In this document: piece by piece, positions 21,240 to 33,147 of the stretch
Position numbering within the stretch: position 1 is the first letter of the stretch
How the letters are laid out: each line of letters starts with the position of its first letter
DNA from: CAYYDE01 sp964470525
GTDB lineage: Bacteria > Patescibacteriota > Gracilibacteria > BD1-5 > UBA6164
Reading direction: 5' to 3'
Assembly (NCBI GenBank): GCA_964470525.1
Contig: CAYYDE010000001.1
Location: forward strand, 1-64,000
DNA: 64,000 nt
Notes under the pieces: model-generated
The model's input: only the letters and a program-made list of their open reading frames with translations
What the model was told of the DNA's origin: nothing
Database searches by the model: none
Position numbers and translations under genes: made by a program

Positions 21240-24158
21240 TTATTTATTAATTAACTCTAAAAACTTTTCTATCAACTCTTTTCTATCTATCTTAACATCT
21301 TCTCATCATTGATATTTATTCAAAATATTTAAATGTTTACTTGGAAGAGCCTTTAATCTTTCTTCATTGTCTCATACAAATTTTACAATATCCCTTTTTA
21401 TAAAATTATCAAAAAAATCATTTAACTCAAAATAATATTGATAATCTCTGCTTCTTTTGTCAGTTTTAGCATATAAATAAAGAAAGTTTGTAAAGTATTC
21501 AATTTTTTCATCAAAACATTTTATAAAATAATCAGTTAATTCTTTTTTTGAAGTTTCATCAGCATAATGAGCTAACATATAGGTAATATGAGATATTACT
21601 GAATATCATTTTATTCATTCTGATTGTTCCCAATCAAAAATCATGTTAAAAATATTTATATTATTATCAATGTATCTCTCTTTAAATTCTGAAAAAACTC
21701 AATTATAAACTTTCTCTATTCATCAAACTCAATTAGAAAAATTATACAAACCTCATCATCTACTTTCATCTACTGAAAACAATAAACGAAGTGCCTCTCT
21801 TAAAGCAATAATCTTTCCTTTTTGTGTTCATATCTCTTCTCATTTTTCAAATATCTTTTTAAAAATAGGTTTTGTGTATTCTCATTCTCAATAAAAATAA
21901 TCATGAATAAATGTAAGATTTTCTTGATCAGTATTATTTCAAGTAATTGGTTTGTCTAAAATATCAGCAATATCAAAATAAAAAGTAAAATCAAAATCTT
22001 TTGAATAATCATAAAAATTCGAATAAGTAATGATAAAATCTATAAATGTTATTATTTTTTCTTTTTTAATGGCTATATTCCATCATCAAATTTTATCTCG
22101 GAACTCTAATACTAATTGATTTGTTCATTTTTTACCATATTTTTGATTAGTATTTTCAAAAATTTCTTCTAAACTACTTCAACTTTGAAAATTAAGCATT
22201 TGTAATTCAATAAAGACATTAAAATTAATATCTTCAAATACTAAAGTTTTTCTATTATTTAAAATATTAGTATATTTATTTAGATTATTTCATTTTCTTA
22301 TACTTAAATCACTTCTATTAATCATATTTCAATCCTCTAACTTCGGAATCAAATTTAACAGTAATTGAGATTTTTCATAATTTAAAGAATTTATAAATTT
22401 AATATAATGGAAATTTTCTGTATCTTTATCTATGCTAAAAGCAAGTTTATATTTTGCGATTAAAGAATAATTATTTTCAATGTCATCTAAGTTACATTCA
22501 TTATCAATATCAACAAAAATATCATGAAAATACAAAGCTAATATTGAAAACTTAACTAATGTATCAAATTGAACTCAATGCTTAGAGTGAAATAGATCAA
22601 CCTTGTCTGTTCATTGAGTAACTGATATAAGATTATTTAAAACTCGTTTAATGAGCCTTACATTTGAATAATATTTTCCCCATAAAACATAATTTTCAAA
22701 ATTAAACAATCTTTCTATTCATATTTTTATTGCCTCATTTGAGTTTTCACTAAAATTTATTTTTTCAGACTCAGTAAAAATTTTTATAAAATATTTTTTC
22801 AAAAGTACTTTATCAACTGTAAGAGGATAATAAACATTTATGATTTTTCACATATATTTTACTAGTTCCTTATTATCAATATTTTGACTTACAACTTCGT
22901 GGATTTTTCAATCTTTTGAGTGAATCTCTTCAATAAAACCCTCGTCAACAGAATTAAAATTTGAAGGATCATAACATAAAATATAATTAGTATTATGGAA
23001 CTCTCTACATAAATCAACTATTTTAAATATTTCCTTTAATTTTTGTGATGAAATTCTATCTAAATCATCAATAACAATAATAATTTTTTTATCTATTGAT
23101 TTTAAAGATTCATTAATACTATCTTTTAAATCAATTAACGTTAAATTACTTGAAAAAGTAAGATTCAATCAAAAAAAGGTACTTGAATTACTATCTAATA
23201 ATTTTGTAAATTTATCAAAAGTTTTTGAAAGTTTTGGTAAATAATATCATTCTTTTTTTAAATTTGTAATAATATTATCTAAGAACTTTTCAAGTAATTC
23301 TTTTTCGTTTTCATAATACCAAGGATTAAATTCAACATAAATACAGTTATTTTTAATTTTATCTGTACTTTGTAGTTTTTTTAAAAATGAGCTTTTTCCA
23401 GTTCACCATTCTGCAACAAGACCGAAAACTTGATTATCTAAACTTCCATTATTATAAAGTATGTCTGAAAAATCTTTTGCCTTTTCATCAAATCATAACT
23501 CATCAATATCATCACTTTCCAGAACTTTATCTTTTACAAGTATTCATTTTTGATTATTTTTTAAAAAGAAAACACGTATTAAATTTCCAAAAATAAAGAA
23601 AAATATGTAATATCAATAGAGTATTTCAGAAAAATTAAAACTATTATTAATAATATGAAAGAAAAAAACATAAGTTAAAATAATATCTATTCTTCTTGTT
23701 TTATAAATTGATGAAAAATAAATTACAATTCTTTTAAAAAAGAAAAAAGAAAAGAGCAGAAGAAGTATAAAAATAGCTGTAAGTAAATTTTCTTGAGAAA
23801 TAAAAATCCAAAAAAATGAATAATTTAAGGAAAAATAAAGAAAAATTACATAAAAACTCAAAAAAATAATTATGAGTTTAATATTTTCAAAAAATGATGT
23901 GAGAAAAATACTAAAATCTTTTTTTTCTAAAGAAATTATTTTTTTCATAATACTATTATATTTTATTTTAGAATACATAATTTTAAAATCTATTTTTTTT
24001 AAAATTTGATTCAAATTTATTATTTTTTTACTTCAAAAATTTTCTTCTTTCTTTTTATTTATTCAAATTTGAGTATTTCAAATAATTCATTTAGTCTTGT
24101 TTACTATTTTTTTCTTATTTTTTACTATTTTTTTCTTATTTTTTCTCTTTTTTGTCAT
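21240..24158 (-). CDS. KAP-family P-loop NTPase with membrane segments
   Basis: 972 aa from the ATG at 24158. The first ~50 residues are very Lys-rich, with a tandem KKNKKKIV duplication. Transmembrane helices lie at about residues 80-160. Walker A is GLVAEWGTGKSSFLKKL (~residue 250) and Walker B IIIVIDDLDRISSQKL (~residue 360), with the conserved YDPSNF-like block after it, all typical of KAP NTPases. The C-terminal ~500 residues are helical and unassigned. KAP proteins are membrane-associated and some act in phage exclusion. It is upstream of the hydrolase gene. Confidence 0.85.
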
Positions 24159-24243
24159 AATATCCAAATATTAATCATATAACTTTTACATCATACTCAA
24201 TCGACACAAAAAAACAACTTTCTTACGAAAATCCTTTTTTTGC

Positions 24244-24276
24244 AATGCTTTTGATATTATTATTGTAATGCTATTG
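24244..24276 (+). repeat. Two further copies of the AATGCTATTG motif
   Basis: AATGCTTTTG at 24244 (one mismatch) and AATGCTATTG at 24267, in the gap upstream of the KAP gene. They mirror the cluster at 20105-20177. Confidence 0.45.
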
Positions 24277-24351
24277 TGAATGCGTTAAAAAATTTGCTTT
24301 CAAATTCGATTTATGGTATCATATTACATATATATTTTCTTTCTTTTTACT

Positions 24352-24642
24352 ATGTTGGAGCAACTTATTTCCTCATCATTTTTTCTCTCCGAAGAAGAAA
24401 AACTTTCACTCTTGTGAAATCTTTCTCAAAAAAGTGAAAGGTATAAAACCCAACTGGAAAAAATACTTCAAAATGAAAAATATTTTATACTTTCTCTTTT
24501 AAAAAAATACAAAGAAGATTCTCAACTTCACTCTATTTCAGAAATGAAAGGATATCTCATATCTCAAAATCTCAAACGTATTAAACAACTCGAAGAACAA
24601 GAAGAACAAAGCACGGTTGAAGAACTTTTTAATAATTGGTAA
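24352..24642 (+). CDS. Small helical protein of unknown function
   Basis: 96 aa, almost entirely helical, with a C-terminal Glu-rich tail (LEEQEEQSTVEELFNNW). One UGA-Gly near residue 22. It is 12 bp upstream of the 826-aa gene and likely forms an operon with it. No family recognised. Confidence 0.6.
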
Positions 24643-24654
24643 TCTTTTTTTGGT

Positions 24655-27135
24655 ATGTCTTTTGAAAAACAAAATCATCTTCCAGAAGCACAAGACACTT
24701 CTCATCTCAAACAAGAACGTATCGAAAAAGATTTTGATGCGGTTTTAAAAGCGTATCAAAAAATGGATGTTTCAGAACAAAAAAACTTTATTGATGGACT
24801 GCGTTCTGCTGACCCAAAGTTTGAAGCATTATTTCAAGAGCTCCGCACATTTTTGGTATCAAATATTAAAAATATTGATGTAGAAACTCATCTTGATACT
24901 CTTTCTTCTCAAAAATGAAAAGAAGTAGAAAATATTGATAAAGATATTTGATCAAGTCCTGAAAGTATTGAAACAAATTTTGATTCTCTTTTACCTGAAA
25001 CTTTTGAAAATCACCTTTCAAATATTCCTGAAATGAAAGCATTTGCTCCGTATTTAGAAAAAAGGACCGTTGAATGAAGTGAGGTCGTTATTTTTCAAAC
25101 TCGTTTATTGTCTGGTATCAGTCGTTTTGAAGATAATAAAGAACCTCTTGCTCTCTGACTTGCTCATGAAGAAATATTACAATTAGAAAAATTAAGAAGT
25201 GAACGTTTACAGGCAACTTCAAATATGCCTTCTGCCCCTGAAAATCAATACGAAGCAAAAAGACAAGTGGAAATAATGTATCAAAAAGAATACGAAGAAA
25301 TTCTTCAAAAATACATTCCTCTTGCGGAAAAAATGTATGCTTTTTCTCAAACAGATATTTGACTTCAAATTTTGTCTCAAACATGATATTTTGTTATGGA
25401 CGCAACTCTCAAACAAAACATTAAAAAAACACTTGGATATTCTCTTGATACGCAAAATCAAACAACAGAATTTTTAGAAAGCAGAAGTAAAGAACTTTTG
25501 ATGACTCTTTCTTTGAATGACCAAACACGGTCAGAAAAAATTCAAAGTATGAAAGAGGATACAAATACTTCTCCAAGAGCAAAAGAACGTCTCATACAAA
25601 ATATGAGGAATCAGCACGAAGTGAAGATTCAAAACTATATGTCATGATACGCAAAAGATGTCTGATTATCACTCATAGAATCTCAAAATAGTATTGTGAA
25701 AGAAAAAGGAGTATTTTTTCTTCCTTTATGAAATGGGAGTCAGGTAAAACTGGATTTTTGAAGTTTAGAAGGAAAAACACCAGAAGAACAAAAAGCATCT
25801 TTTTTGAAAAATTTTGATGACATATATAGAAATTCTCTCGCTGAAGATATTTCTGATTATCTCAATGAAATTTGGCAATCTATAAAAAATAATCCTGGAA
25901 AAACACTTATTGATGTGAGTAGTGTCGTTCTTGCGTGAATGTGAGCTGTTCTTCTCTCACAAGGAACATTTGGAGCATGAATTCCTGTTGCGTGAGCAAG
26001 TTTTACTCTTATAGATAACGCTTACAAAGCCTGAATGTATGAGGCTTTTGATATCGAAGGAGGTTGGGAAAAAGCAATGGGATTTCAGGAACATGAAAGT
26101 GGAGATGAAAGACTTTTTAAGAAACTTTTTGAACTATGAGGAAACACACTTTTATTTGGACTATTTCGCACGGGAAGATTTGTAGATGAAAAACTTCTTG
26201 CGAAATTTTTCACAGAAAGTGAAATGAAAACACTTTCTTTTCAACTCAAAAGAGGATTTACCGAACTCAATGTAGAATCGTGATTTTTTACATATTATAG
26301 TGTCGTGTATGAAAATCTCTATTCTGGAATACAACATGACGCTAACGCAAAAGAACTTGTGAATTCTTTTACAAAGATTCCAGATATGAATACGCTTGTG
26401 AAAGCATACATGTATAATATGTGATTTATTGCCGCTGTAAAAGCGTGAGCTATTCCTGTTGAAAAATGAGTAATGCTTCATCTCACAAAACAATACGATG
26501 ATGCGCTTCAAAAACTCGAAAAAGACGGATACAAAATCGTTGATACAGGTAATTGACCTGCGTTTTTCAAAGGTTTGATTCAGGAAAAAGATATCAGCAA
26601 AAAAGAACTTCAAGATTTCATTGTGATTTCTGAAAAAATAAGTCATATTGCCAGTAGTGAGGAATACAGAAAACCTGAAAGTGGTAGAGGTTGAAAAACT
26701 TTATTTGTAAGTAATGCGAGAGAAGCAAAATTTCAAAGATTAGAGGAATATTCAAAAGAGGCACAAGTGTGAAAAATAGAATACGTATTTTGAGATAAAA
26801 AAATTTCCCCAGTGCTTGAAGCATGAGGAATACAATCTGGAAAATCTGTTTGAGAATGACTCCTTCACAAGGCAGGATTTTGAAAAGATGAAATTCAGGA
26901 TTTCAAAGATGGAAAACTATCCGCAACTCAAAAAAATGAAGTTGTTGCTATAAAAGAGATGAATAAAGCAATGGAGGTGGTTTATAAGGAATATTTAGAA
27001 GGTTATAAAAAAATAAATTCTTGAATTCCATTAACCCAAGTTTTTCCAGGATTATCAAGCACATTAATACAAAAATTAGAAAAAGTTTATCTTATGGATT
27101 ACAATATGAAACCAAAAGAAAAATGAGAGATTTAA
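24655..27135 (+). CDS. Large protein of unknown function (826 aa)
   Basis: No signal peptide. The first ~390 residues are acidic and helical. A hydrophobic stretch at about residues 418-452 (DVSSVVLAGMGAVLLSQGTF onward) could be a membrane hairpin. The rest is mixed alpha/beta with no motif I recognise; the C-terminus is Lys-rich. More than 25 in-frame UGA codons are read as Gly. The stop overlaps the stop of the convergent gene by 4 bp. Codon use resembles the chromosome-like ends of the window, so this may not be a defence gene. Confidence 0.75.
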
Positions 27136-27782
27136 TCAATTTCTCATTTTTTTCTTCTTTTTTCTGCTTCATTCATTACCATTTCAGCAATATCCCACAT
27201 CACATTAATAGCATTTAATGTAGCAGTAGCATATTCATCTGAAAAAATGGGAACTTCTTTTCCATCTTTTTGATACAGTCTCCATAATCAAGTTTCTTTA
27301 TCTAATTCAATTTTTCAGTATCATTTTCTAATATATCCTGATGCCAATCAATCTTCATATCAAGGTCTTGTTCTGAAATAATCAACATTCGTATATCTTG
27401 TTCCATCAAGTCTAGTCAAATACACAAGATTTCAAGTTTTACTTTCATAAATAGCATAACCATCTCTTCAAGGTATTTTTTTGATTTCGATTGTTCCCTT
27501 TTCAATTGCTTCTTTCACTTTACTTCCTTCATAGTCTGGAAGTTGTTTGAGTTTTTCAATAAATTCAGGTTTATTAAATTCTATTTCTTCTTTTAATTGT
27601 GCTTTTTCTGACTGTATTTTTGATAAGTCTATAAGGTAATTTACCTTTCCACAAGTTTCGATAATATTGACTCACACTGGAAGACACACATCTCGTGCTT
27701 TTTCTACAACTTGAACTTGCTCAACCTGTGGTCGAAGTTCAACATAATTCTCTGGTCATGTATTTGATGAAATTTCTGCCAT
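27132..27782 (-). CDS. Protein of unknown function
   Basis: 216 aa. Residues ~50-110 are a Lys/Glu-rich helix; the C-terminal half has repeated aromatic-Gly patterns (YESKTGNLVYL, RLDGTRYTNVDYF) that suggest a small beta-rich domain. No signal peptide and no family recognised. It is tail-to-tail with the 826-aa gene. A 35-bp repeat that also lies just upstream of abiEi is 70 bp upstream of its start and could supply its promoter. Confidence 0.6.
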
Positions 27783-27851
27783 ATTTGAAACTAAAAATAT
27801 ATTTGTTTTTATTATAGCAGATTTTAGAAAAAATTACAATTATTTTACTTT

Positions 27852-27886
27852 TTGTAGTTATAAAAACTATAATATCTTATACTTTT
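27852..27886 (-). repeat. 35-bp direct repeat, left copy
   Basis: Identical over 35 bp to 37405-37439, same orientation. It contains the imperfect palindrome TAGTTATAAAAACTA. It lies 9 bp beyond the stop of the last gene of the enclosed module, and 69 bp upstream of the 216-aa gene. Confidence 0.8.
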
Positions 27887-27895
27887 AAATTCAAC

Positions 27896-28213
27896 CTATA
27901 AAGAGACATTCTTACTTTGTGAGTTTAAGAAGAATCTCAAAATCTCACTTGCCTTTTTATACGACATTTTTGAATATTCTTTCTCACTTTCGATAACTCC
28001 AGAGATAGTTCCAAGATCTATAGATGAAATGTTATTATTATCATGAAACCCAAACGTTCCAAATGTGTAATAATCTCTTTTTTCTCCATCATCAAAAGTA
28101 TGATATCATTCTAGTTTTAAGATATTTTTCTCTACAAGTGTGTCTATAACCTCTCATTTTAGAGAATAAATACATTCAATATCAAATTTTAGATTTTGTA
28201 ATTTTTCATGCAT
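27896..28213 (-). CDS. Protein of unknown function, possibly truncated
   Basis: 105 aa from the ATG at 28213. Open frame without Met continues back to a TAA near 28258, and that extra sequence (SQYYVPRFVLTK) looks coding, so the gene may be missing its start or be split by a frameshift from the 171-aa gene upstream. Visible features are ISSIDLGT and a Tyr/Lys-rich C-terminus. No family recognised. Confidence 0.4.
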
Positions 28214-28281
28214 TTTAGTTAAAACAAATCTAGGAACATAATATTGAGATCATTCTTCTTAATATATTTTATCAATTTGAT

Positions 28282-28797
28282 TTAACTTTTTATCTCTGAG
28301 TTTTTTGCTTCCTTATTTATTACATACAGTGCTTCTACTATTTTTTCATCTTTTCCAGCAATTTCTTCTATTGGAGCTTTTTTTCTCGTAATTATTTTTT
28401 TTGTTTTCACTTTTCATAATTTTTCTTTTACATATTTTTTTAAAAACTTCATTGCAGGAGTATAGAGTGTATGAGGATGTCATGCTATTGGAGATGATCC
28501 ATAATATTTTTTTCATGAATAATGTGGTTCATACGAGCAAATAGTAAGATAGGTATCGATATTATTCTTATTCAAAAGATTCATAATTTTACGAGGAGTG
28601 TCAATTCAGATTTTTCACAATTCTTCTTCAGAGTATTTTTCCAGGAGTTTGAGAAGAATATCATGAGTAGATGTGAGATATGGTCTTGCATCACGTGAAT
28701 GTGGAATACTAATTTTTGTATCATTCCAAGATATTCCTTTAATTTCTCAAAAATTTTTATATTGTTTTTGTACTATTGTGAATGTAATTTTTTTCAT
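28282..28797 (-). CDS. Protein of unknown function
   Basis: 171 aa, basic. It begins MKKITFTIVQKQYKNFGEIK and has Cys, His and Tyr in SYEPHYSGKKYYGSSPIAGH, which might form a metal or catalytic site. The C-terminal third is Lys/Glu-rich. It lies downstream of hsdR of system 2, beyond a strong palindromic terminator, so it is probably transcribed separately. No family recognised. Confidence 0.5.
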
Positions 28798-28949
28798 ATT
28801 ATTTTTTTATTATGTAAGCTTGCTACTATGAAAAATCGATTGTAAAGTACCACTTATACATATTTTTTCTTTCGCTCATATAATTATATTAAATTTTTTT
28901 GAAAAAAATTTCAAAAAAATATTAAATAAGATGTATCTATTTTACAATA

Positions 28950-29002
28950 AAATTTAGTACAAAAAAAATAGTTATAATAACTATTTTTTTTGTACTAAAT
29001 TT
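28950..29002. terminator. Long perfect palindrome, bidirectional terminator
   Basis: A 26-bp perfect inverted repeat around a single central A: left arm starts AAATTTAGTAC, then eight A, and ATAGTTAT. It includes the hsdR stop codon (28995-28997). The oligo-A/oligo-T tracts make it an efficient intrinsic terminator on either strand, though the perfection is unusual. Confidence 0.8.
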
Positions 29003-32000
29003 CTTTTTTAGAAATATCAAAAAATCTATCAAAAAAATTCATAAGTTTTTCAACCACAATTGTTCTTTTTTCCCATCTCTTTCAGTCGGGAGTAAAAGCA
29101 GAAATACGAGGCAAAATTTTTGTTATACCTGTTCAAGTAGTTATAATAGCTCAATCCCTAAAAGAATTTGTAATAAATTCATACGTTTCTTGAGGATTTA
29201 GATTTTCATCTTTAATTATTTTTTCTAATTCTTCCTCTCTCTTTTTTTCAACAAAAGTTATCCAATCAAAATCTACAGATGATCAAATATCTAATGACTC
29301 TAAAAATTGTTCAATAAGATCTTTCTTATTACGCAATACTATACTTGATTCAATTGCTCTGTTTATGTCTACAAGAATTTCTTTATTTCTTGTATTATCA
29401 GTATGATATGCTTTAATAAGATCTAAAATATAATCTATATTGATCTCGATTTGCTTGATGAGTTCCATTTCAAATACAAGATCATCATTAATATTTTCTT
29501 TTTCATCATTTTTTCCTTTTCTAAAATCATTATATAGGTCAATATACATACTATGGTAGTCCTGAATGTCTCTTGGTGTTAAAATTTCTTTTCAAGAAAA
29601 CTCATCAAATGAAGTTAATATATTACGAACTCTCAAAATTCATCCATACAATTTAATGAATTCTTTTTGTTCTCTTTCAGATATAATGATTTCTCAAAGA
29701 GGAAATTTTTCAATTAGCTCTTCTACAAGTACCTTATATCATTTCACTGGTTTATCATTATTTTGATATCAATTATAGTATTCATCAAATGTTTTTAATA
29801 AAACTATTCCACTAGCTTCTCTATCTCAGAAAAGAGAAATTGCCTGATTCGTTCTTTTCTCAAGATTACGAAAACAAACAATATTACCAAATGTTTTAAT
29901 ACTATTTAGTATACGATTTGTTCTTGAAAAAGCTTGAATAAGTCAGTGAGATTGTAAATTTTTATCTACCCATAAAGTATTAAGAGTTGTTGCATCAAAT
30001 CATGTTAGAAACATATTTACTACGATAAGAATATCTATTTCCCTATCTTTTACTCTTGCACTTACATCTTTATAATAATTTTGAAAATTATCCGCAGATG
30101 TGTCATATGAAGTACCAAATAATGCATTATAGTCTTTTATAGCTTTTTCTAAAAAATCTCTTGATGTTGCATCTAATCAATTTGTATCCTCAGGATTTTC
30201 ATCAAATGTTCCATCTGGCTCTTCCTCATTTGGAGAATAACTAAAAATAGTTGCAATTTTCAATTTTTGGTCACTTGGAAGAATGCTTAATTGTTTTTGA
30301 AATTCAACATAATACAATTTTGCCATATCAATAGAAGAAACTGCAAAAATAGAGTTAAATCACTTTAATCTTCTTTCCTTTAATTCATAAAAACTATTTC
30401 TTTTTGTTTTTTGGTCAAAATGTTTAATAATATAGTTTACAATATTTGTAATTCTTTTCGGGTCAGAAAGAGCTTTTTCTCTATCGATATTTTTTACTTT
30501 TTGATCCTCAATATTTTCAGCCTTTTTCAAAGTTGAATAATAATCTACCTTAAAAGGAAGTACATTTTTATCAGCAATAGCATCTACAATAGTATACGTA
30601 TGTAATTTATCTCAGAAAGCTTGTGCTGTCGTTTTTAAATCAAGATGTCAAGCTGATGATGAATTTATGGCAAAAATTGGAGTTCAAGTAAATCCAAAAA
30701 TATGATATTTTTTAAAAGCTTTTGTAATAGCTTTATGCATATCTCAAAATTGTGAACGATGACATTCATCAAATATTAACACTATATGCTCACCAAAAAT
30801 AGTATGATTCTTATTCTTTTTAATAAATTTATCTAACTTTTGAATAGTTGTAATAATTATTTTTGTACTTGGATCTTCTAGTTGTTTTTGTAGCTTTGCG
30901 GTACTTGTATTACTATTAGCAGCTCACTTCTGAAATTTATCATATTCTTTCATTGTTTGATAGTCGAGATCTTTTCTATCTACCACAAAAAGAACCTTGT
31001 CTACAGTTGGAATTTTACTTGCAATTTGTGCTGTTTTAAAACTCGTAAGGGTTTTTCATGATCCTGTTGTATGCCATATGTATCATCCAGCATCTATAGT
31101 ACCATATTTTTTATAATTTGTACTTGTCTCAATTCTATTAATAATTTTTTCTGTTGCTACAATTTGATATGGTCTCATCACGAGAAGTGATTTATCAGAA
31201 GTGAAAATACAATATTTTGTGAGAATATTCAATAACGTATGTTTTGCAAAAAAAGTTTTAGCAAAATCGATGAGATCTACAATTGGTCTATTAGTATAAT
31301 CAGCCCACCAGCTCGTAAATTCAAAACTGTTACTTGATTTTTTTCATTTTTTTAGACTATTTGTACTTTGCTCTTTTATATGAGAGAAACGAGTTGTATT
31401 GCTATAATATTTCGTGTAAGTTCCATTTGAAATTACAAAAAGCTGTACATACTCAAATAAACCACTTGAAGCCCAAAAACTTTCTCTTTGATAACGATTT
31501 ATTTGATTAAAAGCTTCTTGTATTGCTACTCATCTTCTTTTTAGCTCAATATGTACGAGTGGCAAACCATTTACAAGAACAGTTACATCATAACGATTTG
31601 ATCTAACTCAATCTTCTGTAGAGTATTGATTAATCACTTGTAAGGAATTATTGTGAATATTTGCCTTATCAAGTAAATAAATATTTTTTTCTTTTCCATC
31701 ATCACATTTCAAAATTTTAATATAATCATCTTGAATAGTTATTGTTTTCTCTTCTATTCATTGTTTTGTATTTGCAATGGTACTTTCAAAAAAATACTTC
31801 CACTCATTATCACTAAATTTGTAATTATTTAGTTTTTCAAGTTGTATTCTTAAATTTGATACAAGGTCACTTTCTTGATGAATTATTAAATATTCATATG
31901 CTTGTTTTTGCAATTGTGCTATAAATTCATTTTCTAAATCATCTTCACTTTGGTATTGTTCAGATTTTCTTGGAGATGGAATAAATTCTGCAACTACAGT

Positions 32001-32045
32001 ACTTTGAGTATTTTGAGCTATGATGTTTATATCTTTATTTGCCAT
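28995..32045 (-). CDS. hsdR: Type I restriction enzyme R subunit (system 2)
   Basis: 1016 aa. The nuclease motif is DVTVLVNGLPLVHIELKR (~residue 165), Walker A WHTTGSGKTLTSF (~328), DEAD-type box LIFDECHRSQFGD, and the SF2 tail ILIVVNMFLTGFDATTLNTL followed by QAFSRTNR. It is of the EcoR124/type IC kind by layout and N-terminal sequence, clearly different from HsdR of system 1. It is the last gene of an hsdM-hsdS-prrC-hsdR operon. UGA-Gly occurs in motifs. Confidence 0.95.
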
Positions 32046-32057
32046 AATAATTAATGT

Positions 32058-33146
32058 TTATTTATATTTAAAATTCTCAAGAAATTCACGAAATGTTTCT
32101 ATAAATAATGCTTTATCTTGATCGCTTATAACACTTGATTCAAGTTCTGATAATTTTCAATGACTATACAAATTTATTATTTTAGAAAATTGTTCTTTAT
32201 TTTCTCATAAAATACAATCTGAAAAATCTTTGTAACCTAAAAAATTGGCTGTTTTTTCGAGTAGACTTCTAAAAAGATTAAAATGATATTTTTCAATATT
32301 ATTATCTTTAATAGCTTCTATTATTTTATCCTTTACTAATATATGATAGGCAAAAGGAGTATCATCTTTCTGACATTCTAAACTGAGAGTATTATCATTA
32401 TTCCTTGATAAAACATAAAAATTTTTTTTAGCTTCTGGTTTACTTATTCTTCTAAAAGAATTAAATAACACATTATAATATAAAGCATGATGAGTCGTTA
32501 TTAAAAAATTTAATTGATTATTTTTTGATAACAACACAGTTTCAAATAATTTAACAGCAAGCTCTATAATTCTTGAATCATCTATAGATGAAACAGGATC
32601 ATCTATAACAATATATTCTAAATGATTAAATAATTGTGTTACTCTATCTTCGAGTATTTCAGTATTTAGAGATTCTATTGCCGTTTCTAAAATTGAATAA
32701 AATATTGCCCAAATCAAAATACTTTCTTCACTTTTTGATACTTTTATATTTGTCTCATTTGTTACTCAATCATCTCATGTTGTAACAAGAGGAAAAGAGA
32801 TATTTTCATTTTCATAGTCAAATTTTGGCTCTATTTTAGAATGTGTAACATTTATGTAAATATTTTTAATATTACTTTCAAGGTCTTGTTCTTTTATAAA
32901 ATCTATTACCCAATGAGAATTAAACTCTAAAAAATAATATTCATTATCCCAAGTAAATAAATCCTCTAAAAAAGCATTATAAGAAAGTACTTTCATTTTT
33001 ACATCATCATTTAGATTATTAAAATCAACTGATAATCTTGTTTTTCAAGTAGCATTGAAGGCATACAAAAGAGCAATACTTTTTTTGTCAGTATTACTAT
33101 TTAGATCGTCTCTAATTTTAATTCATATCTCTTCAATTGTACTCAT
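32058..33146 (-). CDS. prrC: PrrC-like anticodon nuclease
   Basis: 362 aa. The N-terminal ABC-type ATPase has Walker A YAFNATGKTRLS (residues 28-39, Gly34 is UGA-encoded), Walker B YIVIDDPVSSIDDSR (178-192) and a following TTHH switch (217-220). The C-terminal domain has FRSLLEK and INLYSHGK; Arg293, Glu297 and His329 keep exactly the 4- and 32-residue spacings of the PrrC triad Arg320-Glu324-His356. PrrC cleaves the tRNA-Lys anticodon loop when phage inhibits the partner R-M enzyme. Start ATG follows the hsdS stop by 1 bp. Compared with PrrC (396 aa) the ATPase part is slightly shorter. The tRNA target here is unknown. Confidence 0.8.
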
Positions 33147-33147
33147 A

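Noticed and set aside
24102..24143. Tandem 21-bp repeat as a separate element
   Set aside because: It encodes the duplicated Lys-rich start of the KAP protein and needs no other explanation.
26161..26646. 161-codon minus-strand open frame
   Set aside because: It lies wholly inside the 826-aa plus-strand gene, is Phe/Cys/Ile-rich and is the mirror of coding sequence.
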